37,981 nucleotides of DNA from Streptococcus mitis SK579 (GCF_000257905.1 NZ_AJJL01000009.1:1-37981); one strand, 5' to 3'. Shown: positions 16,691-22,763, numbered from the stretch's first letter. Notes: generated by a model not told the origin, from the letters alone. A program made the numbers and translations.

Positions 16691-18400
16691 TTATAATCCA
16701 GGTATTTTATTATTTTTGGCCACAAAATCGTATGCTTTTTTTAATGATTTTTCAAATTCATTAACAGAATCAAGATTCTTATTCTTCCAATACACTATTG
16801 GATTATTTTGCCCTTTCCAATTTGATTTTTCATCATTAAACCAATCCTTCCAAACTTCTCTAGGTTTTGTATTTTTGTATGTACCATTTTGTTTTTTATA
16901 TTCTTCTTCATATGAGCCGTTCTTTATGAATTCTAGAACATGGTACTTGGGATTATTCATAAAAACTGAATAATTATAGCCATCATTAGTCTGCTTCCAA
17001 AATCCAGAGTTTGGATCGTTTAATATATCAAAAACAAATTCTTCTGGATTAACTTTTGAGCCATGATTAGGTAGGGTAATAAAATTTTTGTACTTACTAT
17101 TGTCTATTTCTTGATCACCATCTAAACATATAATGGAGTTTTTTGTAAATTCAGGAACTTTATGTTTGTGAAGCGATTGATATTGGCTTGAAGAAATACT
17201 AACTCCATTGATCGACTTGATTCTTTTTGAAATAGCTAAATTATTACTATCTTTAAATCCTTGAATTAGACTTTTGAAAACAAAATATGCTTCAGAGTCT
17301 TCAAAATAAATTTTTACTTTATCTAATATTAGTTCTTGATTTACTTGGGCTAGTAATTCATTTTTAAACTTATATAAAAAGTCAAGTTCAGTTATTTTGA
17401 TATCTGAAATATCAGATTCATTGGTTGTAAAAATTTTAACATCGCGATTTACTCTTTGGTTTTTTATTTTTTCTGTTTCAAGATGTTCTAAAAGAGTAAG
17501 TGAATGAGTAGTTACGAATATTTGTATATTCCATGCTCGAGCTTTTTCTAAAAATATATCGAGAAGTTTATTTTGTGCAGCAGGGTATAGTGTTGCATCA
17601 ACTTCGTCAACTAATAAAATTCCACCTTTATAATCATCCGGATAATTATCTTTTAATTTTTTAAATGAATACAATGCAAGTAATAGTTGTCCAACAATAT
17701 CTTCTCCTGAGGAAATCATTTCTATTGTACGTTCAGGATCTATATATGCAGCAGTTTGCTTTTTTGTATTAGTCTCAGTGGCAGTTAAATTATTAGGATA
17801 ATCTTTAAGCAATACGGATTTATATAAAATATGGATATCTTCCTTATCTTGTTCTGAAATATCAAGAACAAAATTTTTATTTCTAGTTTTGACTAATGGT
17901 GTTAGTCGATCAAGACCAAGGTAAATAACAGGATGGATATAATTGGCGGATTCATTATTATCCCGTCTAGTTACAAAACGAGGCAAGATTCTGTCTTTAT
18001 GATTAGTAGTTTTAAGTTTGAAGTGTTCATTATTATCTAAAGTTATATTGATATGTTCGGTTTCTCTAATATCTTTTTCAGACAGTTTAAAATGTTCATT
18101 TGAAGAGGATTCAAATGGTTTACCAAAATGAGTAAGAATGGAATTATACTCAGTTATAAGTTCTGAATCTTGGTCACGGTCTAATTTAGAAAATTTTGTT
18201 TTATTAAGTTCTTGACACTCTGGAGAAATAAATTCAATGACTTTATTATTATATGAAAAACCTTGGGCAATCATTCCAAGAATTGTAGATTTTCCAGTTC
18301 CGTTTTTTCCTGAAATTATATTAACGTAATTTGATGGTTGAAAAGACAACTCTTTTATCAACCTGAAATCTTTTATTTTAAGTTCTTTGATATAGACCAT
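16691..18400 (-). CDS. OLD-like AAA ATPase with C-terminal TOPRIM-like domain
   Basis: A 569-residue ABC-type ATPase. Walker A is SGKNGTGKST near residues 30-39, the ABC signature-like ISSGEDIVGQ near 232-241, Walker B is GGILLVDEVDATL near 262-274, and the H-loop is FVTTHS near 297-302. The C-terminal part has IYFEDSEAYFVF near 375 and IICLDGDQE near 425, which resemble the Glu and DxD metal sites of OLD-family TOPRIM nucleases in altered form. OLD proteins are nucleases used against phages (P2 Old, GajA of Gabija). The start is ATG 18400, two bases after the immA stop, so it is probably co-transcribed with cI. Defence or superinfection exclusion is inferred. Confidence 0.8.
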   Translation of the reverse strand: MVYIKELKIKDFRLIKELSFQPSNYVNIISGKNGTGKSTILGMIAQGFSYNNKVIEFISPECQELNKTKFSKLDRDQDSELITEYNSILTHFGKPFESSSNEHFKLSEKDIRETEHINITLDNNEHFKLKTTNHKDRILPRFVTRRDNNESANYIHPVIYLGLDRLTPLVKTRNKNFVLDISEQDKEDIHILYKSVLLKDYPNNLTATETNTKKQTAAYIDPERTIEMISSGEDIVGQLLLALYSFKKLKDNYPDDYKGGILLVDEVDATLYPAAQNKLLDIFLEKARAWNIQIFVTTHSLTLLEHLETEKIKNQRVNRDVKIFTTNESDISDIKITELDFLYKFKNELLAQVNQELILDKVKIYFEDSEAYFVFKSLIQGFKDSNNLAISKRIKSINGVSISSSQYQSLHKHKVPEFTKNSIICLDGDQEIDNSKYKNFITLPNHGSKVNPEEFVFDILNDPNSGFWKQTNDGYNYSVFMNNPKYHVLEFIKNGSYEEEYKKQNGTYKNTKPREVWKDWFNDEKSNWKGQNNPIVYWKNKNLDSVNEFEKSLKKAYDFVAKNNKIPGL

Positions 18401-18402
18401 AT

Positions 18403-18783
18403 TTACACTCCTACAATATTCTTAAACTCTTCCTGAATCATATCTTCACCCCAAGTTGTCGAAATCTTGTGTCTTTCAGCAAATTGGAGCCAGTTGAAGT
18501 CTGATACTTCGTACTGTGCGAGTTCTTCAGAGATGAGATGTCTAATCATGAAGCGGTCTGCTTCGTTCTCGTATTTGTATAGCAATCGCTTGTAATGTGC
18601 TGGATTGTGGTTTATATGCCCCAATTCGTGCAGGATGACCTTTTCTCGTTCCTCTAGGGGTAAATCCCCATTGACGTAAATAATGCGCTCATCGGGGAAA
18701 TAGAAGCCTTTTCGCTCCCACATAGTTTCTGGGAAGAGATAGAGTGTGACCTGGTATTCATCTAGTAGTTCATTTACTTTCAA
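18403..18783 (-). CDS. ImmA/IrrE-family metallopeptidase
   Basis: A zincin-like protease of about 126 residues, the usual partner of phage repressors: on DNA damage ImmA cleaves or inactivates the repressor and triggers induction. The zinc motif is HELGH within VILHELGHINHNP, with a second Glu in YENEADRFM. A frame opens at 18822, but the start is placed at TTG 18783 (then KVNELLDEY), matching the usual family N-terminus and lying in a short overlap with the repressor gene; the GGGGG upstream is a weak ribosome site, so this start is not certain. Operon order is cI-immA-ATPase-methyltransferase. Confidence 0.87.
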   Translation of the reverse strand: MKVNELLDEYQVTLYLFPETMWERKGFYFPDERIIYVNGDLPLEEREKVILHELGHINHNPAHYKRLLYKYENEADRFMIRHLISEELAQYEVSDFNWLQFAERHKISTTWGEDMIQEEFKNIVGV

Positions 18784-19141
18784 TATCCGATACCCCCAAA
18801 GAGAGTTTAATGATTTGTGCAATTTTGTCTACATCGTCGTCTGATAATGGCTTTCCATCGAACAGGACAACACGTTCGCGAAGATTGGATAGGTCAACGA
18901 TACGGCCGTCTGGAGTAGTGACGGTATCCCCAGCGATAACTGGGTTATCCGTTCGTCCGAGCAGGTAGTCGGTGGATACGTTGAAGTAGTCAGCGATTTC
19001 TTGTAGGCGGTCAGAGTTTGGGGTTTTCGTTTTTAAAGTATAGAAATAATTAGTACTATATCCTAGACTTTCTTCTAGTTTTGCTAGAGGAATCCCTCTT
19101 TTTTTAGCTAATTCTTTAATTTTTTCTAGCGTTGAAAACAT
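18770..19141 (-). CDS. CI-like phage repressor (XRE HTH)
   Basis: A 123-residue XRE-type repressor. The helix-turn-helix lies at residues 5-62 (LAKKRGIPLAKLEESLGYS, then the IADYFNVSTDYLLGR end typical of the family). The C-terminal half is short and has no LexA-like peptidase, so control through ImmA fits. It should keep the lytic promoter at 19203-19231 silent. Ribosome site GAAAGG is somewhat far (about 11 bases) from ATG 19141. Its end overlaps immA. Confidence 0.9.
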   Translation of the reverse strand: MFSTLEKIKELAKKRGIPLAKLEESLGYSTNYFYTLKTKTPNSDRLQEIADYFNVSTDYLLGRTDNPVIAGDTVTTPDGRIVDLSNLRERVVLFDGKPLSDDDVDKIAQIIKLSLGVSDIESK

Positions 19142-19187
19142 TGTTAAATCAACCTTTCTAAGGGTATCACAAAAAATATTTCTAAAA

Positions 19188-19231
19188 TTCTAGAAAAAAG
19201 TGTTGACATAATCTAGAAAAAAGTATAGAAT
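19188..19231 (+). promoter_or_regulatory. Rightward phage promoter with repressor operators
   Basis: TTGACA (19203-19208), a 17-base spacer, TAGAAT (19226-19231). TCTAGAAAAAAGT occurs twice as an exact direct repeat, at 19189-19201 and 19212-19224 (23 bases apart). One copy covers the spacer and one lies just upstream, as expected of CI operators. TTCTAGAA at 19188-19195 is itself palindromic. Confidence 0.75.
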
Positions 19232-19420
19232 AGTTTTTGTAAGTAAGTTACAACTAAAAAAACAACTAAGAAATAAATTATAAAAATGTTTTGGCGAACG
19301 GTATTTATAGTTTTATTAGTGTTTTTGTTATGATTTCATTTTAGACTTTATTATAGACTTTGTCAATAAAAAAGTACAAAAAATAGTTAAAAATTTAGTT
19401 GTTTCTTGTTTACTTGCTCC
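19232..19420. other. Intergenic region right of the lytic promoter
   Basis: AT-rich with no supported gene. AAACAACTAA (19260-19269) and TTAGTTGTTT (19395-19404) form a 10-base inverted repeat spaced by 125 bases. TAGACTTT is repeated at about 19342 and 19354. A cro-like gene would normally start here; instead two toxin-antitoxin modules follow. Confidence 0.4.
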
Positions 19421-19450
19421 TTGACAATTGAATAGAGCATGTGAGATAAT
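19421..19450 (+). promoter_or_regulatory. Promoter of antitoxin RNA II, module 1
   Basis: TTGACA (19421-19426), an 18-base spacer, GATAAT (19445-19450). It drives a short RNA running toward the toxin gene. Confidence 0.8.
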
Positions 19451-19456
19451 AGGGGA

Positions 19457-19527
19457 GAAGTGAAGATGTAGTCTACTATAACTACAAAAAAGCCCCTGCT
19501 GATAACCACAAAAGCAAGGGCTTTTTC
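19457..19527 (+). ncRNA. Antisense antitoxin RNA (RNA II-like), module 1
   Basis: A predicted RNA of about 70 bases from the promoter at 19421-19450 to a terminator with arms 19487-19500 and 19513-19526 (AAAAAGCCCCTGCT / AGCAAGGGCTTTTT). It is convergent with the toxin mRNA, so both share the bidirectional terminator. Its 5' part (19460-19480) repeats the toxin 5' region (19628-19648) at 19 of 21 bases; in the par locus of pAD1 such repeats give two-site antisense pairing that blocks toxin translation. Confidence 0.75.
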
Positions 19528-19648
19528 TAGTCTACGCTAGAAAGGTGGGTTGGTCGCTATTTCTTGTTTAGCCATTTTTCGATGACTATCAGGACGATAC
19601 CGACCACCAAGGGTAGAATAATATTTGTGAAGATGTAATCTACCATAG
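19460..19648. repeat. Direct repeat pair of Fst module 1
   Basis: Copies 19460-19480 and 19628-19648 begin GTGAAGATGTA and differ at 2 of 21 positions. One lies in the antitoxin RNA, the other spans the toxin start codon. This is the hallmark of par-type pairing. Confidence 0.75.
19557..19646 (-). CDS. Fst-family type I toxin, module 1
   Basis: A 29-residue membrane peptide beginning MVDYIFTNIILPLVVGIVL and ending EKWLNKK. It shows the Fst/Ldr pattern of a short N-terminus, a hydrophobic helix with Pro and Gly (LPLVVG), an acidic residue and a Trp-Leu before a charged tail. Such toxins insert in the membrane and disturb the envelope and chromosome segregation. GGGAGGTGG precedes ATG 19646. 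The promoter is TGG-TATAAT (hexamer 19685-19690, minus strand). The mRNA of about 190 bases would end at the shared terminator. Too short for standard gene finders. Confidence 0.82.
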   Translation of the reverse strand: MVDYIFTNIILPLVVGIVLIVIEKWLNKK

Positions 19649-19684
19649 GCTCCACCTCCCTTCTAAGGCAGATGTGCCGTCACT

Positions 19685-19690
19685 ATTATA
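19685..19690 (-). promoter_or_regulatory. -10 box of toxin mRNA (RNA I), module 1
   Basis: Minus-strand TGG-TATAAT, an extended -10 without a clear -35, followed by AGTGACGGC. Module 2 has the same arrangement. Confidence 0.65.
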
Positions 19691-19724
19691 CCACATTTAT
19701 AGTTCAGCTTGTTAGAGGTTTTCT

Positions 19725-19753
19725 TTGACAACTGAAAATAGATATGAGATAAT
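19725..19753 (+). promoter_or_regulatory. Promoter of antitoxin RNA II, module 2
   Basis: TTGACA (19725-19730), a 17-base spacer, GATAAT (19748-19753), parallel to module 1. Confidence 0.82.
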
Positions 19754-19759
19754 ATAGGG

Positions 19760-19824
19760 GAATTGAAAAGTAGTTCCAATGGAACACAAATCCCCTAGTA
19801 CCGCAAATACCAGGGGATTTTTTT
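19760..19824 (+). ncRNA. Antisense antitoxin RNA (RNA II-like), module 2
   Basis: A predicted RNA of about 65 bases ending in a terminator AAATCCCCT / AGGGGATTT (arms 19788-19796 and 19812-19820) plus a T-run. Its 5' region 19764-19785 repeats the toxin 5' region 19926-19947 at 20 of 22 positions, supporting antisense pairing as in par. Confidence 0.75.
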
Positions 19825-19947
19825 GTGGGCTGGACACTAACGTTTGTCCTTGTCCTGCTTGCTATCCAGCCAGTCGCTGATCAATTTAGTTGCTAAATTG
19901 ACCAAGAGCGGGGCAAGGATAAGTGTGAAAAGTAATTCCAATGGGAC
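19764..19947. repeat. Direct repeat pair of Fst module 2
   Basis: Copies 19764-19785 and 19926-19947 begin TGAAAAGTA and differ at 2 of 22 positions. The second covers the toxin start and the bases before it. Confidence 0.75.
19837..19941 (-). CDS. Fst-family type I toxin, module 2
   Basis: A 34-residue peptide from a TTG start at 19941: ELLFTLILAPLLVNLATKL after the first residue, then ISDWLDSK and a charged DKDKR tail. The layout is that of Fst toxins (hydrophobic helix with Ala-Pro, then Trp-Leu-Asp and a polar tail). A strong AAAGGAGGTGA lies before the TTG. The toxin promoter is TGA-TATAAT (19987-19992, minus strand). It differs in sequence from module 1, so the two antitoxins probably do not cross-react. 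Confidence 0.82.
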   Translation of the reverse strand: MELLFTLILAPLLVNLATKLISDWLDSKQDKDKR

Positions 19948-19986
19948 TCACCTCCTTTCAGAGGCTATATCGTTAGTGCCGTCACT

Positions 19987-19992
19987 ATTATA
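19987..19992 (-). promoter_or_regulatory. -10 box of toxin mRNA (RNA I), module 2
   Basis: Minus-strand TGA-TATAAT followed by AGTGACGGC, the same downstream bases as in module 1. The 21 bases around it are an inverted copy of the module 1 antitoxin promoter region. Confidence 0.65.
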
Positions 19993-19997
19993 TCACA

Positions 19998-20030
19998 TGC
20001 TCTATCAGTTAGATAGGGCATTTTTATTTT
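19998..20030 (+). terminator. Plus-strand terminator right of the toxin modules
   Basis: TGCTCTATC (19998-20006) pairs with GATAGGGCA (20012-20020) over 9 bp with one G-U and a 5-base loop, then TTTTTATTTT. It would stop transcripts from the rightward promoter that read through the toxin region. Confidence 0.75.
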
Positions 20031-20234
20031 TTGAAAAAGGAGGGAAGGGACATAAAAGTCAGTGGAATTACAACGATAGACTCAGAAATTTCTTTCGGGG
20101 AGTGCGATATTCAAGAAGTTCCTGAAGAAATAAAAAAGCTTTTCCCAAACCAGAATCTTATAAAAGTTTCTGAAAAAGGAAAAAGCTATATTTTAAACTC
20201 AGACTATATCGTATTACTTTTTACGAGTCTGTGA
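20031..20234 (+). CDS. Small hypothetical protein, start uncertain
   Basis: An open frame of 67 codons from a TTG at 20031. The only good ribosome site, AAGGAGGGAAGGG, lies inside it and points to an ATA codon at 20052, which would give about 60 residues starting KVSGITTIDSE. Either ATA is used as a rare start or an original ATG was lost. The product is mixed and acidic with no domain recognised. It sits just after a terminator and has no clear promoter, so it may be a remnant. It overlaps the convergent basic-protein gene by 21 bases. Confidence 0.4.
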   Translation: MKKEGRDIKVSGITTIDSEISFGECDIQEVPEEIKKLFPNQNLIKVSEKGKSYILNSDYIVLLFTSL

Positions 20235-20345
20235 AAGCGCCGATCCAGCGATAGACTTTGTTCGAGCAGAAGAACGTCCGTCGCGAAGAGCCTTGCTTGC
20301 TTTGGTGGCGACTTTAGCAGAGGTCTGCTTGGTATTTTTTGCCAT
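20214..20345 (-). CDS. Small basic phage protein, 43 residues
   Basis: A 43-residue, very basic protein starting MAKNTKQTSAKVATKASKAL and ending LSQTRKK, with an Ala-Ser-Lys-rich helix and an 'LRDGRSSARTKSIAGSALSQ' type segment. Short proteins with this ASK.LRD...KS.AGSALSQ pattern are widespread in phages and bacteria with no known function; the charge suggests nucleic acid binding. A longer frame opens at 20411, but ATG 20345 has AAAGGAGGA at good spacing. It has its own strong promoter and hairpin leader and is transcribed against the early genes, like a moron. Confidence 0.75.
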   Translation of the reverse strand: MAKNTKQTSAKVATKASKALRDGRSSARTKSIAGSALSQTRKK

Positions 20346-20369
20346 AAGCAATCCTCCTTTCTTAATTAT

Positions 20370-20459
20370 TTGACTTGCGATTTTCATAAGGAGTTGGAAA
20401 GGTCTTATCAAATCGTTTTAGTCAAGATATATTATAACCCAAATATATTTTGTTGTCAA
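20370..20459 (-). promoter_or_regulatory. Promoter and hairpin leader 1 (basic protein gene)
   Basis: On the minus strand TTGACA (20454-20459), a 17-base spacer, TATAAT (20431-20436). The RNA then starts at a long stem: TTGACTAAAACGATTT pairs with AAAATCGCAAGTCAA, with an inner ATAAG / CTTAT stem whose loop begins with the bases ACCTTTCC. Leaders 2 and 3 share the TTGACTAA...AAGACC.. arrangement directly below the -10. Confidence 0.7.
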
Positions 20460-20509
20460 CATATTGTATAAGAAAGGATTAAATGTGCTTGAAAAGCACA
20501 ACATATTGT
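20457..20509. promoter_or_regulatory. Operator-like repeats before the first HTH gene
   Basis: CAACATATTGT occurs twice (20457-20467 and 20499-20509), 42 bases or four helical turns apart. Between them is a GTGCTT-GAAA-AGCAC hairpin. The first copy overlaps the -35 of the leftward promoter of leader 1, so one regulator could control both directions. The ATATTGTGTTT core recurs before the second HTH gene. Confidence 0.55.
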
Positions 20510-20516
20510 GTTTTAG

Positions 20517-20909
20517 ATGTGGGATAAAATTGAAAAACAATTAAAAATAAAAGGCTGGTCAATGTACAGATTGGCCAAAGAATCAAATGTCCATCCATCT
20601 AATTTTTCTAACCTAAAGGCTGGAAGATTAAAAGAGATGTCGTGGACGAATATGTGCAAAATCGCTGATGCACTGGAAGTCAGCTTGGACAAGTTAAGAT
20701 TGAAAGGAAAAATTTATATGCCAGATATCACAAACGGTCGTGAAAGAGTTAATGCTTTCTTAAAAGATAAGGGTATCAAAAAAGCAACTCTAGCAGTTGC
20801 ATACGGCTTTAAGCGACAGGAAGTAACAAATATTCTGAGTGGGACGACGAAGGGACCACGAGCCAACAGTTTCATTCTTCAGGTTATTGAAGATTACGGG
20901 ATTGAGTAG
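20517..20909 (+). CDS. Two-domain HTH regulator (XRE domain plus second HTH-like domain)
   Basis: A 130-residue protein. Residues 1-62 form an XRE helix-turn-helix (GWSMYRLAKESNVHPSNFSNL, then MCKIADALEVSLDKLR). Residues 68-130 form a second HTH-like unit (MPDITNGRERVNAFLKDKGI, AYGFKRQEVTNILSG) that resembles a small stand-alone phage protein. An internal ATG at 20719, preceded by AAAGGA, begins exactly at this second unit, so a separate product of about 63 residues could also be made. No ribosome site is seen before ATG 20517. In position it may act as Cro. Confidence 0.75.
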   Translation: MWDKIEKQLKIKGWSMYRLAKESNVHPSNFSNLKAGRLKEMSWTNMCKIADALEVSLDKLRLKGKIYMPDITNGRERVNAFLKDKGIKKATLAVAYGFKRQEVTNILSGTTKGPRANSFILQVIEDYGIE

Positions 20910-20919
20910 GAGGAAAAAC

Positions 20920-21648
20920 ATGAACGAAATTATTAAAGTGACTGTGAATGACAATCACGAGCCGATTGTATCTGGTCGTCAGTTGCATGAGGCATTGGGA
21001 GTTAAAACTCGATACAATGATTGGTTTAATCGTATGACAGAATACGGTTTTATTGAAAATCAAGACTATCTAGCTATTACTCAAAAAAGAGTAACAGCTC
21101 AAGGAAACTCAACTAATCAAGTAGACCACATCATCAAACTAGACATGGCTAAGGAAATTGCCATGATTCAGCGAACTGACAAAGGAAAAGAAGTCCGTCA
21201 GTACTTCATTCAAGTAGAAAAGGACTTCAACAGTCCTGAGAAGATTATGGCAAGAGCCTTGCTCATGGCGGATAAGAAAGTCCACAAGCTGGAAGCGCAG
21301 ATTGAGGCTGACCGTCCTAAAGTGCTATTTGCGGATGCAGTGAGTGCAAGCAAGTCATCTTGTCTAATCGGTGAACTAGCTAAAATTCTGAAACAGAATG
21401 GGATTGACATTGGTCAAAACAAGCTCTTCCAGTGGTTACGCTCTAACGGTTACCTCATTAGTCGCCGTGGAGAGTCTTGGAACCAACCAACACAGAAAAG
21501 CATGCAGTTAGGTCTGTTTGAGTTGAAAAAGACAAATATCAACCATGCTGACGGTCATACTACTGTCAACACAACAACTAAGGTCACTGGCAAAGGCCAG
21601 CAGTATTTTATCAACAAGTTTTTGAGTGAAGATGAAGTAGCGGGGTAG
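20920..21648 (+). CDS. Phage antirepressor (AntA/AntB plus KilA-C)
   Basis: About 242 residues. The N-terminal AntA/AntB domain (residues 10-85: VSGRQLHEALGVKTRYNDWFNRM and DHIIKLDMAKEIAMIQRTDKGKEVRQYF) is followed by a C-terminal KilA-C/ANT DNA-binding domain (about 125-240: IGELAKILKQNGIDIGQNKLFQWLRSNGYLI, split by short linkers). Antirepressors of this type relieve repressor control during induction. The start is ATG 20920 with TAGGAGGAA upstream; the open frame extends to 20839 inside the HTH gene. Confidence 0.92.
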   Translation: MNEIIKVTVNDNHEPIVSGRQLHEALGVKTRYNDWFNRMTEYGFIENQDYLAITQKRVTAQGNSTNQVDHIIKLDMAKEIAMIQRTDKGKEVRQYFIQVEKDFNSPEKIMARALLMADKKVHKLEAQIEADRPKVLFADAVSASKSSCLIGELAKILKQNGIDIGQNKLFQWLRSNGYLISRRGESWNQPTQKSMQLGLFELKKTNINHADGHTTVNTTTKVTGKGQQYFINKFLSEDEVAG

Positions 21649-21662
21649 AAAAAAGAACGAAC

Positions 21663-21778
21663 TAGAAAGAACAGCCCTCAACGAAGTATTGAGGACCGTG
21701 ACCTATATAGCTGAGAAGTTGGATGAGTTAGATGCTAAGATCTCTTTGAACGATTCACAAGTTCTTGAGAGATCGTAA
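21663..21778 (+). pseudogene. Small open frame without a usual start codon
   Basis: After the antirepressor stop a frame reads ...KNELERTALNEVLRTVTYIAE and ends ...DSQVLERS at TAA 21776-21778. It has the helical, coding-like character of a small phage gene of about 38 residues, but no ATG, GTG or TTG lies at its beginning and the ribosome site is missing. Either the start was lost, or the region is translated from a later TTG or GTG. Function unknown. Confidence 0.35.
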
Positions 21779-21787
21779 GGAGGACCT

Positions 21788-21970
21788 ATGGAATCATTGA
21801 TAATTTCAATTTTAACATCTTTTATTGTGACATCTACTATGATGCATTACCACATTTATAAAGTAAATGAACTGTACAAAAAATATATGGATTTCGAAAC
21901 ATCAAGTGTTAAGAAATTTGCTGAAGATATCATAAGCAAACTTCCAAAAAATTCTTTCCAAGAGGAGTGA
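21788..21970 (+). CDS. Small membrane-anchored protein, 60 residues
   Basis: The N-terminal hydrophobic helix (residues 3-20, SLIISILTSFIVTSTMM) is followed by a helical, charged cytoplasmic tail (KVNELYKKYMDFETSSVKKF). GTAAGGAGG sits seven bases before ATG 21788, giving a good start. No family recognised. Its 3' end overlaps the convergent Abi-alpha gene by 41 bases, so the two transcripts can pair. Confidence 0.65.
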   Translation: MESLIISILTSFIVTSTMMHYHIYKVNELYKKYMDFETSSVKKFAEDIISKLPKNSFQEE

Positions 21971-22706
21971 CAGAAAAACACATTTTTTCAAGACTAATTT
22001 CTGGATGAATTTCAAGCATATATTGAACGCTGGAGTTAGTTCTAATGAAATCATAGTCTGAGTCCGTCGCAGAATATCTATCATCATTAATGTTTAACAG
22101 ACCTAGTCGCTCTAAGTTCGTTAAAGATGGAGACAATTCATCAATTCCTTCAGTTCCATTTATAAAGTATATGATTGGGAATATTATTTTAGAAGCACTA
22201 TCAGAATTTATGACAGCATTCATGATAGGGATTGGGGATCCTGCTACGTGGTTCTGTTCTTTTAAAAATTGGAGAATACGTGCATCTGTTACATCTAGTT
22301 GCTTGATAATTTCAACGAAAGATGGGTGTATAATCGAGTTCTTTCGATCATCAAATGAACTTGCTAATATTTTCGCAAACATAGAACGCAACTCTTCTTC
22401 CTCAATATAATACTTAGATGCTTCCAATGCAGGGCCTAATATTTTTAGAGGAGGTTCTTGAACATTCTCTGGTGGGATAGTAGCCACTTGTTGAAGTGTG
22501 CTATTTCTGAGATTCTCGACATCAATTTCGTTTTTTGCACGCAATAACGCTGCTTGAGAAGAAATGTCGTGACCATAATTTATATACCACCAATCTTGCA
22601 GTGTTTTAATAGGTCCAGCGAACACACCAGATGAAGTAGCTCCTCCTAAAAATCCTGTAACAAGAGGAAGAAAGTCTTTAAGTTGGTTAGGATCCATAAT
22701 TATCAT
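21930..22706 (-). CDS. DUF4393 / Abi-alpha family protein
   Basis: A protein of about 258 residues matching the Abi-alpha (DUF4393) pattern: an N-terminal glycine-rich hydrophobic stretch (LPLVTGFLGGATSSG), then LGPALEASKYYIEEEELRSMFAKILASSFD and HPSFVEIIKQL...DARIL in the middle. The family is named for lactococcal abortive-infection proteins, but its mechanism is unknown. Start ATG 22706 has a weak AGAAAG ribosome site; ATG 22697 is a second possibility. It has its own promoter and hairpin leader and opposes the early genes, so it is a likely moron for superinfection exclusion. Confidence 0.8.
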   Translation of the reverse strand: MIIMDPNQLKDFLPLVTGFLGGATSSGVFAGPIKTLQDWWYINYGHDISSQAALLRAKNEIDVENLRNSTLQQVATIPPENVQEPPLKILGPALEASKYYIEEEELRSMFAKILASSFDDRKNSIIHPSFVEIIKQLDVTDARILQFLKEQNHVAGSPIPIMNAVINSDSASKIIFPIIYFINGTEGIDELSPSLTNLERLGLLNINDDRYSATDSDYDFIRTNSSVQYMLEIHPEISLEKMCFSVTPLGKNFLEVCL

Positions 22707-22723
22707 TTCTTTCTATTGGAATT

Positions 22724-22763
22724 TTGATTAAAACGGTGAGAGGTCTTAGTCAAGATTATTATA
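22724..22763 (-). promoter_or_regulatory. Promoter and hairpin leader 2 (Abi-alpha gene)
   Basis: Minus-strand TGC-TATAAT (hexamer 22758-22763), then from about the start point TTGACTAA (22746-22753) pairs with TTAATCAA (22724-22731, one mismatch) around a loop reading GACCTCTCACCGT. Nearly the same as leader 3. Confidence 0.7.

Noticed and set aside
16716..16973. Plus-strand frame opposite the OLD-like ATPase
   Set aside because: It is antisense to the ATPase C-terminus, without ribosome site or domain.
19286..19333. 15-residue hydrophobic peptide frame (MFWRTVFIVLLVFLL)
   Set aside because: No ribosome site and no supporting context; such short frames are common by chance in AT-rich DNA.
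19844..20125. 93-codon plus-strand frame over the second toxin module
   Set aside because: It is antisense to the Fst toxin and crosses its promoter and the terminator at 19998-20030.
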